A DNA stretch of 64,000 nucleotides from Alphaproteobacteria bacterium (GCA_026990035.1 JALSIM010000006.1:37027-101026); one strand, 5' to 3'. Numbered from the stretch's first letter, positions 8,692 through 18,733 are shown. Notes: a model not told the origin generated them from the letters alone. A program made the numbers and translations.

Positions 8692-9801
8692 ATGCGAACC
8701 TTTCTTCTCCTGGGTACCGCCCTTTTCACGCTCGCCACGGGCAGCGGCGATGCCGGCGCCTTCCGGCTGGAAGACGGAAAGATCGTCGACTGCGACGCCG
8801 ACGGGGCGCCCAACTATCTGGTGGCCGACAGCATGCTCGCCAGCGACGGCTGTCTGCGGTCCCCCAACGGTCTCTATCAGCTCATCGTCCAGGACGACGG
8901 CAATCTCGTCGTCTACCGGACCGATGCCGGCAAGGTGAGCATCGACAGCAAGGACGCCGCCTGGTCCTCCGAGACCCGCGGTCGTGGGCGCCGCGGCACC
9001 TATCTCATCATGCAGGACGACGGCAATCTGGTCCTCTACAACCAGAACCGGAAGCCGATCTGGAGCACCCGCACCTATCGCCGGCCGGCGCGCTATCTGG
9101 TGCTCGGCGATTTCGGCGAGCTCGTGCTCTTCGAGCGGATCCGGGGCTACGGACCGAGCTATCCGAACGAGGCGCGATACGGCCCCTGGGCCGGCCGCAG
9201 CAAATGGGCGACCGGCAACCCGCGCGACGTCGTCTGGCGCAAGAACGGCACCCCGATGCAGGCCGTGGGCTTCGAGCTCGTGCGGGTCGATTTCGACAAG
9301 CAGCGCACCAAGATCAGCGAGGTACCCTCCGACGCCCACGGGGCCTCGATCACCGTCGACAACTGCAGGGGCTCCAAACCCGCGACCAGCCAGCGCCAGC
9401 TCACCTACGAGGAGGGCGACAGCCAGAGCTGGGGCGGAAGCGATACCTGGCAGGCCGGCCAGACCGTGGGGATCGAGCTCGGCAACGACGCCAGCGTCGT
9501 CAAGGGCAAGACGGAATTCAACTGGAGCCGGTCGGCGACCGTCAGTTGGGACAATACCAGCTCGCGCAGCACCACCCAGAGCATCACCGCCGATCTCGAC
9601 GTCGATCCCGGCTACCGCCAACGGGTCTGGGTCGCCCTCCGCAGACAGGAGATCATCACCCCCTATGTCGGTCGCATCATCTACCGGATCGGCGATCGCG
9701 AATACTGGTCCCGTGCGGAGTTCAACGGCGAGTTCGTCGATCGCAAATCCTGGGACGGCCAGGTGATCTACGGCGCCCCGGAGGCCTGCGGGACCTCCTG
9801 A
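8692..9801 (+). CDS. secreted bulb-lectin-motif protein with aerolysin-like C-terminal region
   Basis: Protein of 369 aa with a predicted signal peptide (about residues 1-23, ending near DAGA). Residues 60-147 hold two clear QxDxNxVxY lectin motifs, QDDGNLVVY (67-75) and QDDGNLVLY (108-116), and a degenerate third, GDFGELVLF (139-147). This is the mannose-binding B-lectin beta-prism pattern. Residues 225-330 are rich in alternating Ser/Thr, with STTQSITADLDVDPGYRQRV and ITPYVGRI. That pattern resembles the membrane-insertion and strand regions of aerolysin/ETX-MTX2 pore-forming proteins; this part is inference from pattern. Four cysteines (34, 54, 225, 366) could form disulfides. The gene stands alone between the importer and rluC, with its own candidate promoter and a terminator-like hairpin. 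Alternatives are a plain secreted lectin or a cell-wall adhesin. Confidence 0.8.
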   Translation: MRTFLLLGTALFTLATGSGDAGAFRLEDGKIVDCDADGAPNYLVADSMLASDGCLRSPNGLYQLIVQDDGNLVVYRTDAGKVSIDSKDAAWSSETRGRGRRGTYLIMQDDGNLVLYNQNRKPIWSTRTYRRPARYLVLGDFGELVLFERIRGYGPSYPNEARYGPWAGRSKWATGNPRDVVWRKNGTPMQAVGFELVRVDFDKQRTKISEVPSDAHGASITVDNCRGSKPATSQRQLTYEEGDSQSWGGSDTWQAGQTVGIELGNDASVVKGKTEFNWSRSATVSWDNTSSRSTTQSITADLDVDPGYRQRVWVALRRQEIITPYVGRIIYRIGDREYWSRAEFNGEFVDRKSWDGQVIYGAPEACGTS

Positions 9802-9818
9802 ATCGCGGCGCGCGCGGC

Positions 9819-9841
9819 GGGCGGGGACGGTCTCCCCGCCC
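9819..9841. terminator. perfect 9-bp stem-loop between convergent genes
   Basis: GGGCGGGGA (9819-9827) and TCCCCGCCC (9833-9841) form a perfect 9-bp stem with a 5-nt loop. It lies in the 53-bp gap between the convergent lectin-like gene and rluC. No U-tract follows on either strand, so it may be a hairpin barrier rather than a classical intrinsic terminator. Confidence 0.45.
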
Positions 9842-9854
9842 CCTTCGCCGCCTG

Positions 9855-10844
9855 TCAAAGCTCCGCGGGCCAGTCCTCGAGGCGCGAAAACGGCATCCGC
9901 TCGCCGGCGTTCATCCCCAGCCAGGCGAGGCCCTCGCGCAGATGCGGCGCCGGCCGGCCGCGGATCGCGAAGGGCCTGCCGGTACCGGGATGGGGCAGCT
10001 CGAGTTCCATCGCCTGCAGCATCAGCCCGACCGGCGTGTTGTCCGGCGCCGCCGCCCCGCCGTATTTGCGATCGCCCAGGATCGGGCAGCCGATCGCCGC
10101 ACAATGGGCGCGAAGCTGGTGGGTACGGCCGGTGAGGGGCATCAGCCCGACCCAGGCCCCGACCTTGCCGGCGCGGGCGATCACCCGGAAGGCGGTCCGC
10201 GCCTTCCGGGCATCCGGCGCGTCGGGAGTCATGCGCTCCCGCCCGGCCGGTCCGGCCTTGCCCAGCGGCAGATCGATGATCCCCGCACGGCGTTCGGGGC
10301 GGCCCAGCACCACCGCCCAGTAGAGCTTGCGGACCCGGTGCTGCTGGAAGGCGTGCATCAGACGGCGGGCGGCCCGGGTGTGGCGGGCCAGCACCAGGAG
10401 ACCGGCGGTGTCGCGATCGAGGCGATGGACGAGCTTGGGACGCTCGCCCCCTTCGGCGAGGGCGTCGAGCATGCCGTCGATATGGCGATGGGTGCCGCTG
10501 CCGCCCTGAACAGCGAGCCCGGCCGGCTTGTCGAGAACGATGATATCCTCGTCCTCGTGCAGCACCAGATCCCGGAGGAAGCGGGCGTCGCGTTCGCTCG
10601 GAGCCGGCCGGCGGCGCGGCGCCGGCAGCTTGTCGGGCTCGGGCAACGGCGGCACCCGCACGATCTGGCCCGCTTCGATCCGGGTACCGGCCTGCACCCG
10701 CCTGCCGTCGATGCGGAACTGGCCAGTGCGCAGCAGCTTCTGCAGGCGACCGTGGGAAAGCCCCGGAAAATGCGCCCGCACCCAGCGGTCGAAGCGCTGC
10801 CCGGCCTCCTCGGGTCCGATCCGGCGATGTTCGATCTCACCCAT
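9855..10844 (-). CDS. rluC: RluA-family 23S rRNA pseudouridine synthase (RluC-like)
   Basis: Pseudouridine synthase of 329 aa that isomerises uridines in 23S rRNA. An N-terminal S4 RNA-binding domain (about residues 15-70, RFDRWVRAHFPGLSHGRLQK) precedes the RluA catalytic domain. The signature HRLDRDTAG is at 140-148, with catalytic Asp143. GRTHQLRAH further on is also conserved. The S4 domain and length favour RluC over RluA; RluD is the main alternative. Its start overlaps the rarA stop by 8 bp, so it is translated from the tail of the ribosomal supercluster. This rRNA-modification role fits that position. Confidence 0.88.
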   Translation of the reverse strand: MGEIEHRRIGPEEAGQRFDRWVRAHFPGLSHGRLQKLLRTGQFRIDGRRVQAGTRIEAGQIVRVPPLPEPDKLPAPRRRPAPSERDARFLRDLVLHEDEDIIVLDKPAGLAVQGGSGTHRHIDGMLDALAEGGERPKLVHRLDRDTAGLLVLARHTRAARRLMHAFQQHRVRKLYWAVVLGRPERRAGIIDLPLGKAGPAGRERMTPDAPDARKARTAFRVIARAGKVGAWVGLMPLTGRTHQLRAHCAAIGCPILGDRKYGGAAAPDNTPVGLMLQAMELELPHPGTGRPFAIRGRPAPHLREGLAWLGMNAGERMPFSRLEDWPAEL

Positions 10845-12186
10845 CGTCCGTCTTCCGGCGGCCCGCGGCCCGTCGTTCGGCGCGCAGCCGCGCGAGTTCC
10901 TCCAGCCGCGCCTTCAGCCGCTTTTCGGCCCCCTCTCCGGTCGGCGCGTAGTAGCGCTCGCGCGCCATGCCCTCGGGGAAGTAGTTCTGGCCGGAAAAGC
11001 GGTCCGGGGCGTCATGGTCGTAGATGTAGCCCTCGCCGTAGCCGAGCTTCTTCATCAGCCGGGTGGGGGCGTTGAGGATGTGCGATGGCGGCATCAGCGA
11101 GCCGTGCTCGCGGGCCGCCCGCATCGCCGCCTCATGGGCCAGATGGGCGGCGTTGGATTTGGGGGCAAGGGCCAGATAGATCGTCACCTGCACCAGCGCC
11201 AGCTCGCCCTCGGGCGAGCCCAGCCGCTCCCAGGTCTCGGCGGCGGCGATGGCGTGCAATGCCGCAGCGGGATCGGCGAGGCCGACATCCTCGTAGGCGA
11301 TGCGGATCAGGCGCCGGGCCAGGTAGCGCGGATCCTCGCCGCCGTCGAGCATCCGGCAGAGCCAGTAGAGGGCGGCATCGGGGTCCGATCCCCGCACCGA
11401 TTTGTGGAGCGCGCTGACGAGGTTGAAATGGGCCTCGTAGGCGCGGTCGTAGACCGGCATCCGCTTCTGGAGGAGCTCCGCCAGCCCGGCCGGGGCGATG
11501 TCCCGATCCGGCGGCAGATCGGCGAGACTCTCGACCATGTTCAGGAGATAGCGGCCGTCGCCGTCGGCGAGATCCAGGAGCCGCCTGCGGGCCTCCTCGG
11601 TGAGCGGCAGGCGATAGCCGATGGCCCTTTCCGCCCGCTCCAGGAGGATGGCCAGGGCTTCTTGGCAGAGGCGCTCGAGGATCAGCACATGGCAGCGCGA
11701 CACCAGTGCGGGGTTGAGGGCGAAGGAGGGGTTTTCGGTGGTGGCGCCGATCAGGGTGACGGTGCCGTCCTCCACCTCGTGCAGGAGCCCGTCCTGCTGG
11801 GCCCGGTTGAAACGGTGGATCTCGTCGATGAACAGGATCGGCCGCCCGCCCCGGGCCCGCAGCCGGCGCGCCTCCTGGAAGGCCTTGCGGAGATCGGCCA
11901 CCCCCGACATCACCGCCGAGAGTTCGAGCATCGGCTCGCCCAGCTCCCTGGCCAGCAGTCGCGCGAGAGTGGTCTTGCCGGAGCCCGGCGGTCCCCACAG
12001 GATCATCGAGGCGAGGCGTCTTCGCGCCAGCATCCGGGCGAGGGGCGCCCCTTCCTTCAGGAGATGTTCCTGGCCGACGAGATCCGAGAGGCGGGTGGGG
12101 CGCAGCCGGTCCGCCAACGGACGCCCTTCCTCGGCCGCGGCCGCCCGAGGGCGGCCGGCCTCCTCGGTGCCGAACAGATCCGCCAT
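10837..12186 (-). CDS. rarA: replication-associated recombination protein A (AAA+ ATPase)
   Basis: RarA/MgsA of 449 aa, the usual length. It acts at stalled replication forks and interacts with SSB and the clamp-loader machinery. The AAA+ domain shows DLVGQEHLL, Walker A GPPGSGKTT (65-73), Walker B ILFIDEIHRF and sensor GATTENPSF. The C-terminal tetramerisation region contains DGGEDPRYLARRLIRIA and YGEGYIYDHD, both diagnostic. The ATG start shares one base with the upstream protease stop (TGATG). The gene continues the order rplQ, Do-type protease, rarA that is common in alphaproteobacteria. Confidence 0.95.
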   Translation of the reverse strand: MADLFGTEEAGRPRAAAAEEGRPLADRLRPTRLSDLVGQEHLLKEGAPLARMLARRRLASMILWGPPGSGKTTLARLLARELGEPMLELSAVMSGVADLRKAFQEARRLRARGGRPILFIDEIHRFNRAQQDGLLHEVEDGTVTLIGATTENPSFALNPALVSRCHVLILERLCQEALAILLERAERAIGYRLPLTEEARRRLLDLADGDGRYLLNMVESLADLPPDRDIAPAGLAELLQKRMPVYDRAYEAHFNLVSALHKSVRGSDPDAALYWLCRMLDGGEDPRYLARRLIRIAYEDVGLADPAAALHAIAAAETWERLGSPEGELALVQVTIYLALAPKSNAAHLAHEAAMRAAREHGSLMPPSHILNAPTRLMKKLGYGEGYIYDHDAPDRFSGQNYFPEGMARERYYAPTGEGAEKRLKARLEELARLRAERRAAGRRKTDDG

Positions 12187-13637
12187 CAGCCGACCGTCAG
12201 GGTGAAGCGCCGGTCGCCGCGGCCGATGGTGATGTCGTAGCGGCGCCGGGGTTCGGCGAGGACGCGTTCGAGCTCGCGGACCTCGGCGATTTCCCGACCG
12301 TCGATGGCGAGGATGCGGTCGCCGGGGCGCAGGCCCAGCCGCCGGGCGAAGCCGCGGCGCGCGATCTCCAGGACCACGACCCCCCGGGCGAAGGGATCGA
12401 ATCCCAGCTCCTGGGCGAGCGCCGGCGAGAGATTGGCGACCCGCGCCCCGTCCAGCGGATGCCGGCCGCGGAGCAGGGTGACATCGCGCGGCGGTTCCTC
12501 CGGCGGAGGGGTGAGGACCACCGTCACCCGCCGTTCCCGGCCCCTGCGCCAGAGATCGAGAAGGGCCCGCTCGCCCGGCGCCCGCAGCGCCAGCCGGGTG
12601 TTGAGCCCGGCCGGATCGCCGACCGCGAACCCGTCGACGGCGAGAATCACCTCGCCGGGTCGGATCCCGGCCCGGGCCGCGGCGGAGGCCGGATGGACCC
12701 GCTCCACCACCACCCCCCGCGGCCGGTCGAGCCCCAGCGCCTCGGCCAGGGCCGCGTCCACCCCCCGCACCTCGACACCGAGCCACGGTGGGACGAAATC
12801 CTCCCCCCGCTCGAGCGCCAGCAGGCGCGCCTTGACGAGGTTGGCGGGAATGGCGAAGCCGATGCCGATGGAGCCGCCGCCACGGGTGAAGATGGCGGTG
12901 TTGATGCCGACCAGGGTGCCGCCGAGATCGACCAGCGCCCCGCCCGAATTGCCGGGGTTGATGGCGGCGTCCGTCTGCAGGAAGGAGACCGCGCCCTTGC
13001 CCCCGGGCGGGGTGCGGGCCGCGGCCGAGATGATGCCCGATGTCACCGTCTGGCCGATGCCGAAGGGGTTGCCGATGGCCAGCACCAGATCGCCGGTCTC
13101 GAGACTGTCGGAATCCCCGAGGGGCAGCACCGGCAGGTCGTCCGGCGCGTCCTCGAGTCGGAGGAAAGCGAGATCGGCATCCTCGTCCTGCATCAGGATC
13201 CGCGCCTCGAACTCGCGCTTGTCGCCGAGGACCACGGTGATGCTGTCGGCGTCGGCGACCACGTGATTGTTGGTGACCACGAGCCCGTCGCCGCGGACGA
13301 TGACCCCCGAGCCCAGGGAGGTCCGGGCGCGCCGTTCGCGCCGCGCGGGGGGGCCGAACTCGCGGAAGAAGAAGCGGAAGAAGGGATCGGCGGCGAAGGG
13401 ATCGGCCGTCACCTCGACGAATTTGCGGCTGGTGATGCTGACCACCGCCGGCGCCGCGCGGCGCACCACCGGCGCGAAGGAGAGCCGGATCTGCTCCCGG
13501 CTTTCGGGCACCAGCCGCTGCTGGCCGCCGGCGGGCTGGGGGGCGCCCGTCGCCAGCAGCAGTCCCAACAGCAAGGCCGGGAGCAACCTCCCGGCCCCGA
13601 TCCACGCTCTTCCCCTGGTGCCGCCCACGGCCGGCAC
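12186..13637 (-). CDS. Do/DegQ-family periplasmic serine protease with two PDZ domains
   Basis: HtrA-family trypsin-like protease of about 483 aa. It has a hydrophobic export signal (LLPALLLGLLLATGAP) and a protease domain with His in TNNHVVADAD, Asp in DADLAFLRLE and Ser in NPGNSGGAL, then two PDZ domains. The second PDZ ends with GDRILAIDGREI. It is predicted to degrade or hold misfolded envelope proteins. No ATG precedes the signal: GTG 13637, GTG 13628 and TTG 13586 are candidates, and the first starts 6 nt after the rplQ stop. Residues linking the active site to PDZ1 are standard. Which of DegP, DegQ or DegS is the true equivalent is not resolvable here. Confidence 0.9.
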   Translation of the reverse strand: MPAVGGTRGRAWIGAGRLLPALLLGLLLATGAPQPAGGQQRLVPESREQIRLSFAPVVRRAAPAVVSITSRKFVEVTADPFAADPFFRFFFREFGPPARRERRARTSLGSGVIVRGDGLVVTNNHVVADADSITVVLGDKREFEARILMQDEDADLAFLRLEDAPDDLPVLPLGDSDSLETGDLVLAIGNPFGIGQTVTSGIISAAARTPPGGKGAVSFLQTDAAINPGNSGGALVDLGGTLVGINTAIFTRGGGSIGIGFAIPANLVKARLLALERGEDFVPPWLGVEVRGVDAALAEALGLDRPRGVVVERVHPASAAARAGIRPGEVILAVDGFAVGDPAGLNTRLALRAPGERALLDLWRRGRERRVTVVLTPPPEEPPRDVTLLRGRHPLDGARVANLSPALAQELGFDPFARGVVVLEIARRGFARRLGLRPGDRILAIDGREIAEVRELERVLAEPRRRYDITIGRGDRRFTLTVG

Positions 13638-13642
13638 CCCGT

Positions 13643-14071
13643 TCAGGCGGCCTGTTCGCCTTCCTCGGCGGTCTTTTCGGGCGGCGGGCCGCTGTCCTTG
13701 CCCTTGGCCTCGACATCGCGGTCGACGAACTCGATCACCGCCATCGGCGCATTGTCGCCGTAGCGGAAGCCGGCCTTGAGAATCCGGATGTAGCCGCCCG
13801 GCCGGTTCCGGTAGCGCGGTGCGAGCACCTCGATGATCTTGGCCGCCGTCGCCTCGCTGCGGGTGCGGGCGATCAGCAGCCGGCGGGCGTGGAGATCGCC
13901 CCGCTTGCCCAGGGTCACCAGCTTCTCGACGATCGGCCGCAGTTCCTTGGCCTTGGGCAGCGTGGTGGTGATCTGCTCGTGCTTGACGAGGGCCTGGGCC
14001 ATGTTGGCGAACATCGCCTTCCTGTGGCTCCAGGTCCGGTTCAGTTTGCGGCCGCGATTGCGATGACGCAT
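13643..14071 (-). CDS. rplQ: 50S ribosomal protein L17
   Basis: L17 of 142 aa, starting [20 protein letters not shown], the near-invariant N-terminus. The core [24 protein letters not shown] and [20 protein letters not shown] are conserved. A charged C-terminal tail ([21 protein letters not shown]) extends beyond the E. coli protein, as is common in alphaproteobacteria. It is the last gene of the alpha operon, downstream of rpoA. Confidence 0.98.
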   Translation of the reverse strand: MRHRNRGRKLNRTWSHRKAMFANMAQALVKHEQITTTLPKAKELRPIVEKLVTLGKRGDLHARRLLIARTRSEATAAKIIEVLAPRYRNRPGGYIRILKAGFRYGDNAPMAVIEFVDRDVEAKGKDSGPPPEKTAEEGEQAA

Positions 14072-14108
14072 GGTCCACCCTCTCGTTTCTTCTCCGTCCG
14101 GGCGCGGC

Positions 14109-15125
14109 TCAGTAGGGCTCCTCGATCTTGCGCGCCAGCTCCTCGATATTCTCCGGCGGCCAGCCGGGCACCTCCATGCCGAGATGCAGCCCCATCTGCG
14201 CCAGCACCTCCTTGATCTCGTTCAGGGATTTGCGGCCGAAGTTGGGGGTCCGCAGCATTTCCGCCTCGGTCTTCTGGACGAGATCGCCGATGTAGACGAT
14301 GTTGTCGTTCTTGAGGCAGTTCATGGAGCGCACCGACAGCTCGAGCTCGTCCACCTTCCGCAGCAGGTTGGGATTGAAGGGCAGATCCGGGCGCCGTTCC
14401 TCGGCCGAGACGGCGTGCGGCTCCTCGAAGGTGATGAAGGGCTGGAGCTGGTCCTGGAGAATGCGGGCGGCGAGACCCACCGCCTCCTCCGGGCTCACCG
14501 AGCCGTCGGTCTCCACCGTCAGGGTCAGCCGGTCGTAGTCGGTCTGCTGGCCGACGCGGGCGTTCTCCACCTTGTAGGCGGCCTTGCGCACCGGGCTGTA
14601 GATGGCGTCCACGGCGACGAGGCCGATCGGCGCGTCCTCGCTCTTGAGCTGGGAGGCCGGCACGTAGCCCTTGCCGCTGGTGGCGGTGAGCTCCATGCTC
14701 AGCTTGCCGCCCCGGTCGACATGGCAGATGACATGGTCGGGATCGAGGATCTCCACGTCGTGGCCGTGCTCGATCATGCCGGCGGTCACCACCGCCGGCC
14801 CCTCGACCTTGAGATACATCCGCTTGGCGCCCTCGCTGTGGAGCTTGATGGGCAGCATCTTGAGGTTGAGGACGATGTCGGTCACATCCTCCCGCACGCC
14901 CGGGATCGAGGAGAACTCGTGGAGCACGCCGTCGATGTGGATGGCGGTGACCGCCGAACCCTGGAGGGAGGAGAGCAGGATCCGGCGCAGGGCGTTGCCC
15001 AGGGTGATGCCGAACCCGCGTTCGAGGGGCTCGACGATGATCGTCGCCTCGCGATCCGGCTGCCGCCCCGGAACGGTGTTGAGCTTCTGCGGCTTGATGA
15101 GGTCCTGCCAGTTCTTCTGGATCAC
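14109..15125 (-). CDS. rpoA: DNA-directed RNA polymerase subunit alpha
   Basis: Alpha subunit of 338 aa. The N-terminal assembly domain has [20 protein letters not shown] and the alpha-dimer region. A linker follows, and the C-terminal domain contains [20 protein letters not shown] and [19 protein letters not shown], which bind UP elements and activators. It scaffolds assembly with the beta and beta-prime subunits encoded at 31736-40070. Its position between rpsK and rplQ is the standard alpha-operon order. Confidence 0.99.
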   Translation of the reverse strand: MIQKNWQDLIKPQKLNTVPGRQPDREATIIVEPLERGFGITLGNALRRILLSSLQGSAVTAIHIDGVLHEFSSIPGVREDVTDIVLNLKMLPIKLHSEGAKRMYLKVEGPAVVTAGMIEHGHDVEILDPDHVICHVDRGGKLSMELTATSGKGYVPASQLKSEDAPIGLVAVDAIYSPVRKAAYKVENARVGQQTDYDRLTLTVETDGSVSPEEAVGLAARILQDQLQPFITFEEPHAVSAEERRPDLPFNPNLLRKVDELELSVRSMNCLKNDNIVYIGDLVQKTEAEMLRTPNFGRKSLNEIKEVLAQMGLHLGMEVPGWPPENIEELARKIEEPY

Positions 15126-15229
15126 GAGAATCCTCGCTTTCGTCTGAGTCGCGTGAACGGCGGAGCGGTCGCCGGACTGCCGTCCGCCACGACCCTCCCC
15201 GCCTGAGATAGTGCGCCGAACGGCGATGT

Positions 15230-15619
15230 TCAGACCCGGCGGCGCTTGCGCGGACGACAGCCGTTGTGCGGGATCGGCGTCACATCCCGGATGGCGGTGA
15301 TGGTGAGCCCCACGGCCGACAGGGCACGCAGCGCCGATTCCCGGCCCGAACCCGGGCCGCGGACCTCGACCTCGATGGTCCGCATGCCGTGCTCCATGGC
15401 TTTCTTGCCCACCGCTTCGGCCGCCACCTGGGCGGCGAAGGGGGTGGATTTGCGGGAACCGCGAAAGCCCTGGGCGCCGGCGCTCGACCAGCAGATCGTG
15501 TTGCCCTGCTGGTCGGTGATGGTGATCTTGGTGTTGTTGAAGGTGGCACTGACATGCGCCACGCCGGAGCTTATGTTCTTCCGCTCGCGGCGCTTGATCC
15601 TCGTCGTTTCCTTGGCCAT
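15230..15619 (-). CDS. rpsK: 30S ribosomal protein S11
   Basis: S11 of 129 aa, a platform protein near the mRNA exit. Conserved segments are [31 protein letters not shown] and, at the end, [16 protein letters not shown], the family's invariant C-terminus. Six bases separate it from rpsM upstream, and a 104-bp gap precedes rpoA, the largest gap inside the alpha operon. Confidence 0.98.
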   Translation of the reverse strand: MAKETTRIKRRERKNISSGVAHVSATFNNTKITITDQQGNTICWSSAGAQGFRGSRKSTPFAAQVAAEAVGKKAMEHGMRTIEVEVRGPGSGRESALRALSAVGLTITAIRDVTPIPHNGCRPRKRRRV

Positions 15620-15625
15620 GGTCGT

Positions 15626-16003
15626 CTACTTCGTCGCCTTCTTCTTGCCCGCGATGGGCCGGGCCTTGCCCTTGCGCGTGCGGGCGTTGGTGTGGGTGCG
15701 CTGGCCGCGGACCGGCAGTCCCTTGCGGTGGCGCAGACCGCGATAGCAGCCGAGGTCCATCAGCCGCTTGATGTTCATCGCCACCTCGCGGCGCAGATCC
15801 CCCTCGACCCGGAGGTCGCGATCGATCTTCTCGCGGATCCGGGCGAGCTCCGCGTCGCTCAGCTCGTTGGTCCGGCGCTGGCCGTCGACCCCCACCTCGG
15901 CGACGATCTTGCGTGCCGTCGTGGGGCCGATTCCGTAGATGTAGGTCAACGCGACCCAGATCGGTTTCTGGCTCGGAATGTTCACACCGGCGATACGCGC
16001 CAC
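15626..16003 (-). CDS. rpsM: 30S ribosomal protein S13
   Basis: S13 of 125 aa, a head protein that contacts P-site tRNA and the intersubunit bridge. It starts [20 protein letters not shown] and has [11 protein letters not shown] and the basic C-terminal tail [23 protein letters not shown] 108-bp gap separates it from adk, so the alpha operon may have its own promoter here. L36 (rpmJ), which precedes rpsM in some bacteria, is not present in this gap. Confidence 0.98.
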   Translation of the reverse strand: MARIAGVNIPSQKPIWVALTYIYGIGPTTARKIVAEVGVDGQRRTNELSDAELARIREKIDRDLRVEGDLRREVAMNIKRLMDLGCYRGLRHRKGLPVRGQRTHTNARTRKGKARPIAGKKKATK

Positions 16004-16111
16004 GTGCCCTTCTCCTCGAAGCTCTCCTGCCGTGTCGGGTATGCCGTCCGCGAGCGGATGGGACGGGACGGAACCTGAAGCGGCCGGATTATAGGATCCG
16101 ATTTCACCCTG

Positions 16112-16687
16112 TCAACGCAGCCCCTCGAGCACCGCCTCGATCTCCCGGGTCACCTCCTCGATGGACCGCATCCCGTCCACCCTGTGCAGCACGCCCCGCC
16201 GCCGGTAGTAGGGCAGCAGCGGCGCGGTCTGGCGATGATAGACCTCGAGCCGTTTTTTCAAGGTCTCTTCGTTGTCGTCGCTCCGCGCCCCGCCGGTTTC
16301 GGCGATCCGCCGGCGGATCCGGTCGATCAGACGATCGTCCTCGACCGCGATCTCGATCACCGCGTCGATGCGCTTGCCGTGTTCGGCGAGCATGCGGTCG
16401 AGCGCCTCGGCCTGGGCCAGGGTGCGGGGAAAGCCGTCGAGAATGAACCCCCGGGCGCAATCGGGCTGCTCGATCCGCTCGGCGATCAGCGCCACCACCA
16501 TCTCGTCGGGGACCAGCTCGCCCCGTTCCATGATCTTCTCGACCCGGCGCCCGAGCTCGCTTCCGGAAGCCACCGCCGCCCGCAGCATGTCGCCCGTGGA
16601 GAGATGGGCGAGGCGGTATTTTTCCGCCAGCCGCGCCGCCTGGGTGCCCTTACCCGCGCCCGGCGGGCCGAAGAGAACGAGATTCAT
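16112..16687 (-). CDS. adk: adenylate kinase (short-LID form)
   Basis: Adenylate kinase of 191 aa, balancing AMP, ADP and ATP in the cytosol. It begins [17 protein letters not shown] (P-loop) and has the AMP-binding [10 protein letters not shown] and the [15 protein letters not shown] segment. The LID is short: between RRRIAETGG and [13 protein letters not shown] there is no 27-residue insert or zinc-binding cysteines, as in other alphaproteobacterial Adks. The start overlaps the secY stop by 4 bp, the common spc-operon arrangement. Confidence 0.98.
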   Translation of the reverse strand: MNLVLFGPPGAGKGTQAARLAEKYRLAHLSTGDMLRAAVASGSELGRRVEKIMERGELVPDEMVVALIAERIEQPDCARGFILDGFPRTLAQAEALDRMLAEHGKRIDAVIEIAVEDDRLIDRIRRRIAETGGARSDDNEETLKKRLEVYHRQTAPLLPYYRRRGVLHRVDGMRSIEEVTREIEAVLEGLR

Positions 16688-18030
16688 CGGCGGCGGCCCC
16701 GGAGCCGTGCCTTCTTGATCAGCCCTTCGTACTGATGGGCGATCAGATGCGACTGGATCTGGGCGACGGTGTCCATGGTCACCGAGATGACGATCAGCAG
16801 GCTGGTGCCGCCGAAGAAGAAGGGCAGGCCGTACTGGGTGATCAGGATCTGCGGCAGGACCGTGACCGCGGCCAGATAGATGGCGCCGACGGTGGTCAGC
16901 CGGGTGATCACATAGTCGAAATACTGGGCGGTCTTCTCGCCGGGCCGGATCCCGGGAATGAAACCCCCGTGTTTCTTGAGGTTCTCCGCCGTCTCCTTGG
17001 GATTGAAGACGATCGAGGTGTAGAAGAAGGCGAAGAAGATGACGAGGGCGGCGTAGAGCGCCAGATAGAGCGGCTGCCCGGGCCCGAGGACGGCGGTGAC
17101 GGTCAGGAGCCAGTCGGGTCCGGTGCCGCCGGAGAAGCCGCCGACGGTGCTCGGCAGCAGCAACAGCGAGCTCGCGAAGATGGCCGGGATGACCCCCGAG
17201 ATGTTGATCTTCACCGGCATGTGCGAGCTCTCGCCGCCGACCATCCGGTTGCCGCCCACCATCCGCTTGGGATACTGGACGAGGATCCGGCGGTGGGCGC
17301 GCTCCATGAAGACGATGAAGACGATCACCGCGAGGGCGAAGATCAGGAAGGTGACGATCGACAGCGGCGACATGACGCCGGTGCGGCCGAGTTCGAGGAG
17401 CGCCACCAGGGCCGCCGGAAGCTGGGCGATGATCCCGGTGAAGATGATCAGGGAGATGCCGTTGCCGACCCCCCGGGCGGTGATCTGCTCGCCCAGCCAC
17501 ATCAGGAACATGGTGCCGCCGACGATGGTGATCACCGTCGTCGCCCGGAAGAACCAGCCCGGATCGATCACCGCGCTGCCCCCGGGGCCGCTCATCGCCT
17601 CCAGCCCGACCGCCAGACCGTAGGCCTGGAAGGCGGAGAGGATCACCGTCAGATAGCGGGTGTACTGGTTGATCTTCTTGCGCCCGACCTCGCCTTCCTT
17701 CTTGAGCTGCTCCAGGGTCGGCGAGACCGCGGTCATGAGCTGCATGATGATCGCGGCGGAGATGTAAGGCAGGATGCCGAGGGCGAAGATCGACATCCGC
17801 TCCAGGGCACCGCCGGCGAACATGTTGAACATGCCGAGGATGCCGCCCTGCTGGCGCTCGAAGATCTGGGCCATCACCGCGGCGTCGATGCCGGGCAGGG
17901 GGATGTAGGTGCCGATCCGGAAGACGACCAGACAGCCGAGCGTGAACCACAGACGCTTCTTCAGCTCCGTGGCCTTGGCGAACACGCTGAAATTGATGTT
18001 CGCGGCGAGTTGCTCGGCTACCGATGCCAT
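16684..18030 (-). CDS. secY: preprotein translocase subunit SecY
   Basis: Channel-forming subunit of the SecYEG translocon, 448 aa with about ten membrane helices. The plug and early helices contain [14 protein letters not shown], and later regions show [15 protein letters not shown] and [19 protein letters not shown]. The cytosolic loop before helix 10 and the C-terminal [19 protein letters not shown] are typical. It partners with SecE at 43199; SecG is not in the window. It lies between rplO and adk as in most spc operons. Confidence 0.99.
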   Translation of the reverse strand: MASVAEQLAANINFSVFAKATELKKRLWFTLGCLVVFRIGTYIPLPGIDAAVMAQIFERQQGGILGMFNMFAGGALERMSIFALGILPYISAAIIMQLMTAVSPTLEQLKKEGEVGRKKINQYTRYLTVILSAFQAYGLAVGLEAMSGPGGSAVIDPGWFFRATTVITIVGGTMFLMWLGEQITARGVGNGISLIIFTGIIAQLPAALVALLELGRTGVMSPLSIVTFLIFALAVIVFIVFMERAHRRILVQYPKRMVGGNRMVGGESSHMPVKINISGVIPAIFASSLLLLPSTVGGFSGGTGPDWLLTVTAVLGPGQPLYLALYAALVIFFAFFYTSIVFNPKETAENLKKHGGFIPGIRPGEKTAQYFDYVITRLTTVGAIYLAAVTVLPQILITQYGLPFFFGGTSLLIVISVTMDTVAQIQSHLIAHQYEGLIKKARLRGRRR

Positions 18031-18044
18031 CCGCCCCGCTCCGC

Positions 18045-18527
18045 TCAGGCTTCGCCGTCGGTGGCGGCGACGCCGGCCAGGATCACCTTGCCGCCCGCCT
18101 TCTCCACCGCCGCGACCGCGCTCCTGCTGGCCCCCGTCACCTCGATGGTCACCGCCTGCTTGAGCTCGCCGCGGCCCAGGAGCCGCACCCCGTCGCGGGC
18201 GCGCCGCAGGACCCGCGCCTTGACCAGCAGGTCGGCGTCGATCGGCTGGCCGGGATCGAGCTTGCCGGCGTCGATCGCCTGCTGCAGGCGGTCGAGATTG
18301 AGCTCGGCGTAGTCGGGCCGCGTCGGGTTCTTGAAACCGCGCTTGGGCAGCCGCCGGTAGATCGGCATCTGGCCGCCCTCGAAGATCCGCGAAGCGCCGC
18401 CGCTCCGGGATTTCTGGCCCTTGTGGCCGCGCCCCGCGGTCTTGCCGCGGCCGGAGCCGATGCCGCGGCCGAGCCGCTTGGGGGCCTTGCGGGCGCCCGG
18501 CCGATCGCGAAGCTCGTTCAGTCGCAT
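18045..18527 (-). CDS. rplO: 50S ribosomal protein L15
   Basis: L15 of 160 aa, beginning [20 protein letters not shown], followed by the Gly/Arg-rich [20 protein letters not shown], the family hallmark. The conserved [17 protein letters not shown] follows. It is an assembly protein of the large subunit. The short spacing to rpmD (13 bp) and secY (14 bp) supports one transcript. Confidence 0.98.
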   Translation of the reverse strand: MRLNELRDRPGARKAPKRLGRGIGSGRGKTAGRGHKGQKSRSGGASRIFEGGQMPIYRRLPKRGFKNPTRPDYAELNLDRLQQAIDAGKLDPGQPIDADLLVKARVLRRARDGVRLLGRGELKQAVTIEVTGASRSAVAAVEKAGGKVILAGVAATDGEA

Positions 18528-18540
18528 GCTCTTCTCCCGC

Positions 18541-18729
18541 TCACTCGGCCACCGGCTCGACCTCGAGCAGATGCCTGACCCGCGCGATCCGGCCGCGGTT
18601 TTCCGGCGTATCGGCGACCAGCTTGCTGCGTCGCAGCTTGTTGAGGCCGAGCGCGATCAGCGTCGCCCGCTGGTAGGCGGGGCGGCCGATCGGGCTCCGA
18701 ACCTGGGTGATCCGCAGCTTGCCGCTCAT
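18541..18729 (-). CDS. rpmD: 50S ribosomal protein L30
   Basis: Small L30 of 62 aa. The start [17 protein letters not shown] was chosen because it lies 4 nt after the rpsE stop with GGAG just upstream. A longer in-frame reading to 18756 would run into rpsE and add non-conserved residues. The conserved [11 protein letters not shown] segment is present. Bacterial L30 is absent from many genomes but retained in alphaproteobacteria. Confidence 0.96.
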   Translation of the reverse strand: MSGKLRITQVRSPIGRPAYQRATLIALGLNKLRRSKLVADTPENRGRIARVRHLLEVEPVAE

Positions 18730-18733
18730 CCTC

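Noticed and set aside
10837..13637. A crcB gene expected between the Do-type protease/rarA and rluC
   Set aside because: In several alphaproteobacteria crcB lies here, but the genes overlap directly and leave no room for it.
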